From Candidatus Kuenenia stuttgartensis (GTDB lineage: Bacteria > Planctomycetota > Planctomycetia > Pirellulales > UBA1268): a DNA stretch of 37,405 bases. The notes beneath the pieces were generated by a model, which saw only the letters and a program-made list of their open reading frames with translations, was not told the DNA's origin and did not search any database. Below, piece after piece: positions 32,896-37,405 of the stretch. The translations under genes and the position numbers were made by a program. Each line of letters begins with the position of its first letter. Within the stretch, counting starts at the first letter, position 1. The stretch is taken from assembly GCA_945891385.1 (NCBI GenBank), contig CAMDDJ010000030.1:1-37405 (forward strand), written 5' to 3'.

Positions 32896-33951
32896 ATGCT
32901 CGCCACGCGTATTGGGAACCGTGAACTCGGCGTGCTCTGCGAGCGGGTGGGCATCGCGTTCGACGTCGGTCACGATCCCTACCGGATCTTTGATCGCGAG
33001 AGCGAGAACGGCGGGCGGCAACGGCGGCAGCACATGAGGTCCGTCGCCGAGCGGGTTCGCGGAGGCACGTCACTGGCCGAGGCGGTTCGGGCTCAGGGCA
33101 ACTACTTCCCTCCCAACTTTGCCCGACTGATCGAGGTCGGCGAAGAGACAGGCCGGCTGGAGACCGTGCTCAGCCGCATGGCGGGCTACTACAAGGAGCT
33201 CGCCGATCTGTCCGACGGGTTTCGCGGTGCGATCATCTGGCCGATGATCCAACTGGTGCTCGGGCTGATCGTGGTATCGGTGCTGATTTATGTGCCGGCT
33301 CTCGTGTCGCCTGAAGACGCAGAGGCCGCGGATATGCTCGGCATCGGCCTCGTCGGGCTGTCGGGGCTCGTGACGTTTTGGGCGCTTATCGCCCTCGCGG
33401 CCGGTGGGCTGGCGGGGGCGTATTTCCTCTATCGCAATGGGAAGCTTGGATTTCTCGGCGATGGTCTCATTCGCGTTCCGGTCGTAGGGAAATCCCTGCT
33501 GAAGTTTGACGAGGCGACCTTCATTCAGGCCTTGGGACTCGCGGTGGAATCGGGCGTCGATGCCTGGAACGCCGTGGGACTGAGTTTCCGGAGTTCGTCG
33601 TCGGTCGCCTTCAAGTCGCGGGCGGCGGCGGCTCAGCAGGCGATTCGGCAGGGGCGAGAGATGCACGCCGTGCTCCAGGAGACCGGCCTCTTCTCGAAAG
33701 ACACCATCGAGGCCGTCCAACTGGGCGAGGAGTCGGGGCGGCTCGCCGAGACGCTCGACAAGCATTACGAGTTCTTGCGGATGCAGGTGCGATTCGCCAT
33801 GACCGCGATCACCCAATTGGCGTCGTCGATCGTCTGGATCGTCGTCGCCGGGATCCTCATTCTGGTCATTTTCAGGGTGTTTGGCCGATACGTGACCATG
33901 CTCAGCCCCGAAGGCCTGGAGCGCATTCTGAACCGCGGCCAACCAGGCTGA
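32896..33951 (+). CDS. GspF/PilC-family inner-membrane platform protein
   Basis: The product has 351 residues, slightly shorter than typical GspF (about 400). GspF/PilC is the inner-membrane platform on which the ATPase assembles pseudopilin subunits. Two copies of the T2SSF domain are visible, each with its Gly-Glu-Glu motif: VGEETGRLETVL (81-92) and LGEESGRLAETL (276-287). Three membrane helices lie at about 112-137, 151-180 and 306-328. The N-terminal cytosolic extension of the longer homologues is reduced. The ATG at 32896 lies 152 bp after the DUF1559 gene stop, and the next gene (GspE-like) begins 37 bp after this stop, so the two are co-transcribed. Confidence 0.9.
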   Translation: MLATRIGNRELGVLCERVGIAFDVGHDPYRIFDRESENGGRQRRQHMRSVAERVRGGTSLAEAVRAQGNYFPPNFARLIEVGEETGRLETVLSRMAGYYKELADLSDGFRGAIIWPMIQLVLGLIVVSVLIYVPALVSPEDAEAADMLGIGLVGLSGLVTFWALIALAAGGLAGAYFLYRNGKLGFLGDGLIRVPVVGKSLLKFDEATFIQALGLAVESGVDAWNAVGLSFRSSSSVAFKSRAAAAQQAIRQGREMHAVLQETGLFSKDTIEAVQLGEESGRLAETLDKHYEFLRMQVRFAMTAITQLASSIVWIVVAGILILVIFRVFGRYVTMLSPEGLERILNRGQPG

Positions 33952-33988
33952 TCACCATGCGTCTTGATATCCCGATCACGAGGCTTCG

Positions 33989-35251
33989 ATGACGACCGAT
34001 GCACTGGAGCGAGAAGTCGTGGCGGCGGCGAATGAGCCGCGGCCGGAACCGCCTTTCGACCGGGCCGTGAGCCGCCTGCGTGGCCTGAACCCTGCCTTGG
34101 GATCGTATGCGACGGACGCAGTCGATGTGATTCTCGAATTCGCCAATGCCGTCGGTACAAGCGACGTGCACATTCAGCCGACCCGCGACGGCCTCGAGGT
34201 GCGGTATCGACACGATGGCGTGTTGCACTTGTTGGGAACATTTTCACCGGGAGTCGGCTCTTCGGTCATCGCCCGGCTCAAGGTGCTCTCCGGTCTGTTG
34301 ACCTACCAGTCCGACATTCCGCAAGAGGGCCGCGTGGAGTCGCCGCGGCATGGGCGTGAGATCCGGGTCAGCACCTTTCCCACGCTTCACGGGGAACGGG
34401 GTGTGCTGCGATTCTTCGGCCATGCGCGGCAGTTCACGCTCCTCGAAGAACTCGGCAATACCGCGGACGTCACCGCCAAACTGCGGGAGGTTCTCGACGA
34501 GACGAGCGGCGCGCTCCTCATCTGTGGCCCGGCCGGTAGCGGAAAATCGACGACGCTCTACGCCTGCCTGCGGCATCTCGTTACCGATCACGATGGAGCC
34601 CGCAGCATCGTTTCCATCGAGGACCCGATCGAGGTGCCGGTCGACGGCGTTGCCCAGAGCCAGGTCGACCTATCTGCCGGATTCGACCTCAAAACCGGCC
34701 TGCGATCGCTGATGCGACAGGATCCGGAGGTGATCATGGTCGGTGAGATACGCGATCGCGAGACCGCCGAATTAGCCATCCAGGCCTCGCTGACGGGGCA
34801 ACTCCTGATGGCGACCTTCCACGCCGATAGTGCCGCCTCGGCGATCACGCGGCTGATTGAAATGGGCATTGAGCCCTTTCTCGTGCGGAGCGGCGTGATC
34901 GCCGTGGTCTGCCAGAGACTGCTCCGGCAACTCTGTCGGTGCGCCCGCGAGACCACCGACCCGGCTGAATTTCGGGGGCTCCCGGTCGAGAGGGCCAGCC
35001 TCCCGGTCGGCTGCCCGAGGTGTCATGCAACCGGCTATGCCGGTCGGATGATCATCAGCGAGTTCCTGGATGTGAGGCAGAGCGAACTCGGTCCTCCGAT
35101 CCTGCGAAAGGCCGACAATCGAGAACTCCACGACCTGGGCGTGGCACTTGGGATGAAATCGTTGAAGCAACAGGCCGTCGATCTGGTTCGGTCAGGCCGT
35201 ACAAGCCCCGCGGAAATGGCCCGTGTCTTGGGGACGGCGTTCAGAGCCTGA
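33989..35251 (+). CDS. GspE/PilB-family secretion ATPase, short form
   Basis: This 420-residue cytosolic ATPase has the second half of the GspE fold: DVHIQPTRDGLEVRYRHDG (61-77), Walker A GPAGSGKS (180-187), Asp box EDPIEV (211-216), Walker B IMVGEIRDRETAELA (249-263), a His box with FHADS (277-281), and a zinc-finger-like Cys set (CRC and CPRCHATGYAGR). It lacks the long N-terminal region of the other ATPase at 29.5 kb, so it is closer to PilT-like or minimal GspE forms, yet the Cys finger is PilB/GspE-like. GAGG lies 5 nt before the ATG at 33989. It follows the GspF-like gene and probably forms a matched pair with it. Confidence 0.92.
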   Translation: MTTDALEREVVAAANEPRPEPPFDRAVSRLRGLNPALGSYATDAVDVILEFANAVGTSDVHIQPTRDGLEVRYRHDGVLHLLGTFSPGVGSSVIARLKVLSGLLTYQSDIPQEGRVESPRHGREIRVSTFPTLHGERGVLRFFGHARQFTLLEELGNTADVTAKLREVLDETSGALLICGPAGSGKSTTLYACLRHLVTDHDGARSIVSIEDPIEVPVDGVAQSQVDLSAGFDLKTGLRSLMRQDPEVIMVGEIRDRETAELAIQASLTGQLLMATFHADSAASAITRLIEMGIEPFLVRSGVIAVVCQRLLRQLCRCARETTDPAEFRGLPVERASLPVGCPRCHATGYAGRMIISEFLDVRQSELGPPILRKADNRELHDLGVALGMKSLKQQAVDLVRSGRTSPAEMARVLGTAFRA

Positions 35252-35283
35252 GGTCGGCGGCAGCGGCGGCGATCACCGAAGCC

Positions 35284-35315
35284 CTCATGAAAACCTCACG
35301 CTCGTCAAGTAGCGT
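35284..35315 (+). promoter_or_regulatory. 11-bp direct repeats upstream of the pstS-like gene (weak)
   Basis: CTCAT begins at 35284 and CTCAC at 35295 on the plus strand, 11 bp apart. TAGCGT (35310-35315) starts 15 nt after the last core, the same spacing as at the two strongest sites. TATGAC at 35315-35320 is an alternative -10. Only two cores are in phase, so this site is weaker than the others, but the downstream gene is pstS-like, which is where a phosphate-regulator site is expected. Confidence 0.4.
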
Positions 35316-35349
35316 ATGACAAGCGGGTGATCGGAACTCGGTGCCCGTT

Positions 35350-35400
35350 GGGAACGCGGCAATCAATCGTTTCGTTCCCGGCCGGAGGCTCCCCGCCTCC
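35350..35400 (+). other. Two hairpins in the pstS-like leader
   Basis: GGGAACG (35350-35356) can pair with CGTTCCC (35373-35379), loop 16 nt. GGAGGC (35384-35389) can pair with GCCTCC (35395-35400), loop 5 nt. Both lie in the predicted 5' leader of the pstS-like transcript. There is no U-tract, so a terminator is unlikely; a stability or translation-control element is possible. Confidence 0.3.
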
Positions 35401-35451
35401 TGCTGACTTTCCAGAGCCGGGTTCGGTCCCTTCGCCTACTCGAGGCCCCCG

Positions 35452-36438
35452 ATGATTCGCTTGATGATCACCTCTGCCGCCCTTGTCGCGATGACGTTGT
35501 CCGCCAACGCGGGCCGAGCAGCGGACACCGCCACATTCGAGTTGCCCGCCTACGAGAAGATTTCGGGCGAAGTGGCCGGTTCGCTCAAGTGCGTTGGCTC
35601 CGACACGATGAACAATCTGGTCGCCCTCTGGGCCGAGGGCTTCAAAAGGTTTTACCCGAGCGTGCGGGAAGGGATCGAAGGCAAGGGTTCGGCGTCCGCC
35701 CCACCGGCGCTCGCTGCAGGAACCTGCTCCTTCGGACCGATGAGTCGCGATTGGAAGCCATCGGAGATCGATGCCTTCAAGGCCAAGCACGGCTACGCTC
35801 CGACGGTCGTGCCTGTGGCTCTCGACATGCTGGTGGTGTTCGTCCACAAGGACAATCCGTTGCAGTCCCTCTCGCTTCAGCAGGTCGACGCCATCTTCTC
35901 GAAGAATCGAACCGGCGGCGCTCAGTCGGACATCCGAACCTGGGGTGACCTCGGCCTCGAGGGTGAATGGAAGGATCGGCCGATCAGCCTGTACGGTCGC
36001 AACGCGACGAGCGGTACGTATGGCTATTTCAAGGAATTCGCCCTCTTCAAGGGCGACTTCAAGACCACGGTGAAAGAACAAGCGGGGAGTTCGGCCGTGG
36101 TTCAGGCTGTGGCGACCGATCGGTTCGGCATCGGCTATAGCGGAATCGGGTATATGACGGCCAACGTGCGGGCAATTCCCCTGGCAGGCGACGCCACCAG
36201 TCAGCCGGTCGCCCCGAAGCCCGATGCGGCCTATTCGGGCGACTATCCGCTTTCGCGGTTCTTGTATTTGAGCGTGAACCACCGGCCGGGCGCGGAACTC
36301 GACCCGTTGCGGAGGGAGTTCCTCCGCTATGTACTCAGTAGCCAGGGCCAGGCGGATGTCGTCAAGGATGGCTACCTGCCGGTGCCCGTCTCCGTAGCCA
36401 CCGAGGCTCTGGCGGAGGTTGGGATCGTCGAACCTTAG
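35452..36438 (+). CDS. pstS: PstS-family phosphate-binding protein
   Basis: The product has 328 residues with a signal peptide (SAALVAMTLSANAGRAA). PstS is the extracytoplasmic phosphate receptor of the PstSCAB importer. Phosphate-binding segments are present: GSDTM (49-53), MSRD (97-100) and the GRNATSGTYGYF loop (182-193), where the Arg/Ser/Thr side chains and backbone amides bind phosphate. ATG at 35452 with GAGG 6 nt upstream. No pstC, pstA or pstB follows; the next gene is convergent and overlaps the stop by 4 bp. The gene is therefore a solitary receptor here, and the permease must be elsewhere. Some PstS-like proteins act as secreted phosphate binders rather than transporter subunits, so that alternative is open. 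Confidence 0.9.
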   Translation: MIRLMITSAALVAMTLSANAGRAADTATFELPAYEKISGEVAGSLKCVGSDTMNNLVALWAEGFKRFYPSVREGIEGKGSASAPPALAAGTCSFGPMSRDWKPSEIDAFKAKHGYAPTVVPVALDMLVVFVHKDNPLQSLSLQQVDAIFSKNRTGGAQSDIRTWGDLGLEGEWKDRPISLYGRNATSGTYGYFKEFALFKGDFKTTVKEQAGSSAVVQAVATDRFGIGYSGIGYMTANVRAIPLAGDATSQPVAPKPDAAYSGDYPLSRFLYLSVNHRPGAELDPLRREFLRYVLSSQGQADVVKDGYLPVPVSVATEALAEVGIVEP

Positions 36439-37217
36439 GCGGCGTGCACGGACGGTGCGTGGGGCGCGGCGGTCGGCCGACTGAGAAGCTCCATCCGGAG
36501 TTCACGTTGCAGCACCTGCTCGAGCCGTTCGAGCGCCCGGGCCACCGTAACGCCGTCGAGCACACGGTGGTCGGCGATGATCGTCACCCGGCAGCGGCCC
36601 GACTGGTCGAGCGGACCCTGGCAGAGGCTGGTGGTGCAGAGCGTGGGGTGGAAGTGGTTGCCGGCCTGGAAGCCCGCCAGCGACGACATGCTGAAGGTGC
36701 CGATCCGTCCGGGCCGCTTGGGAGAGGCCGACCGCATGTTCCAGCCGAGGATCGTCCGTCGCAGCCAGCCGGGCACCATTTCGAGTTCCAGCTGACGCCG
36801 GAACACCTCGTCGATCGGCGCGGTCGCATGGCGGTCGATGAAAGCCTGGATCGCGACGAGCGACATCGCCTCGGGCCGCGGCAGCCGGGCGAAGAACAGC
36901 CGGTCGGCTCCGTCGTCGGTTCGATTGATGGCGAGCGTCGCGACGCTCGCGCTGGCGGTGGCCAGCCGCGGCCTGAAACCCCCGGCGAGCCAGCTTCGCA
37001 GCAGCGGCATCTCACGGGCCACCAGCCCGTAGGCCTTGATGAACAGGGCTGACCAGCCGATCCGCACGGCGCCGGCTGCTCGCGCCGCGGCCACGTCGGC
37101 GAGGTCCATCTCACGGTCTACCGGAAACAACGGGATCGCCCGGGCGAGCAGGGCGACGTCGTTGACGGCCGCACGACCGGCGGGCAACGGGGCGGTGGTG
37201 ACGGCGAAGCGAGGCAT
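36435..37217 (-). CDS. Stand-alone 2-oxoacid dehydrogenase E2-type acyltransferase domain
   Basis: The 260-residue product consists of the catalytic (CAT) domain of the E2 subunits only. The active-site motif is at the C-terminus, ADHRVLDG, with His217 and Asp221 as the expected catalytic pair (the HxxxDG box). Other matches are SVATLAIN and GTFSMSSLAGFQAGNHFHP. E2 subunits normally carry N-terminal lipoyl and subunit-binding domains; neither is present, and no E1 or E3 gene is nearby. It may be a stand-alone acyltransferase with another acyl donor. ATG at 37215-37217. Its 3' end overlaps the pstS-like gene by 4 bp in a convergent arrangement. Bases 37218-37405 hold no gene I can support. Confidence 0.8.
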   Translation of the reverse strand: MPRFAVTTAPLPAGRAAVNDVALLARAIPLFPVDREMDLADVAAARAAGAVRIGWSALFIKAYGLVAREMPLLRSWLAGGFRPRLATASASVATLAINRTDDGADRLFFARLPRPEAMSLVAIQAFIDRHATAPIDEVFRRQLELEMVPGWLRRTILGWNMRSASPKRPGRIGTFSMSSLAGFQAGNHFHPTLCTTSLCQGPLDQSGRCRVTIIADHRVLDGVTVARALERLEQVLQRELRMELLSRPTAAPHAPSVHAA

Positions 37218-37405
37218 GGCCGGATCGTAGGCGAGAGGACATTTTGGAAGGTAGGGCGATTTGGGCCGCGATTGGGACGGAGGTTGCCGATGTGACGAGC
37301 CGGCAATCTGGGAAGGGAGGCGAGCGGGTCGGCGAACGCCCGCGGAGCAACTGGGGCGTATCTTCGCCCGCGACGCGACTTTTGCCGCCCCCGAGCCGGT
37401 GCAGC

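Noticed and set aside
37218-37405. A coding-like stretch at the right end (plus-strand reading EQLGRIFARDATFAAPEPVQ)
   Set aside because: No ATG or GTG start in that frame, with only a TTG possible after a nearby stop. The window ends before it can be judged.

Overview
The window looks like chromosomal DNA of a GC-rich planctomycete, probably in or near the Pirellulales. This is inferred from lineage-typical proteins, not from a marker gene. They are a DUF1559-type prepilin with the C-terminal H-X9-DG motif, a second prepilin-like protein, a PEP-CTERM protein with dockerin-like repeats, a subtilase whose N-terminus resembles the planctomycete LEPR-XLL signal, and an HflK/HflC-plus-ABC operon. 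I see no tRNA, rRNA, CRISPR array, insertion sequence or phage gene. Gene density is high and most intergenic gaps are short.

Layout. 1-5.0 kb: the 3' part of a PhoD-like phosphatase, ribosomal protein bL21 (rplU), a UbiD-family decarboxylase (minus) and the AAA+ ATPase RarA. 5.0-18.1 kb (minus strand): a six-gene operon read from 18.06 kb down to 8.8 kb, followed by a large secreted subtilase. The operon encodes a polytopic SPFH protein, an HflC-like protein, an HflK-like protein, an ABC ATPase, an ABC-2 permease and a membrane-anchored protein of unknown function. The ATG/TGA overlaps and short gaps indicate one transcript. 18.2-21.3 kb: a lone ABC-2 permease transcribed divergently from that operon, overlapping tail-to-tail with a P1B-type heavy-metal ATPase. 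21.3-28.5 kb: a prepilin-like protein with a clear intrinsic terminator, a PEP-CTERM/dockerin protein, and two TPR-rich secreted proteins. 26.8-35.3 kb: type II secretion/type IV pilus-like machinery around a divergent centre. A minus operon encodes a membrane-anchored GspE-like ATPase, a CvpA-like protein and a TPR protein. A plus series encodes a DUF1559 prepilin, a GspF-like platform protein and a second GspE-like ATPase. 35.4-37.2 kb: a PstS-like phosphate-binding protein and a stand-alone 2-oxoacid dehydrogenase E2-type catalytic domain.

The most interesting signal is regulatory. Four upstream regions carry direct repeats of the core (C/T)TCAC spaced exactly 11 bp apart and pointing in the direction of the downstream gene: the SPFH/ABC operon, the prepilin at 22.5 kb, the DUF1559 prepilin at 31.6 kb, and (weaker) pstS at 35.4 kb. 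In the two clearest cases the last core lies 15 nt before a TATAAC or TATCAA box. This is the layout of promoters activated by PhoB/OmpR-family response regulators. With a PstS gene and a PhoD-like phosphatase nearby, I infer a phosphate-responsive regulon linking phosphate capture, a pseudopilus/secretion apparatus and an SPFH-ABC membrane complex. This is a hypothesis and can be tested directly.
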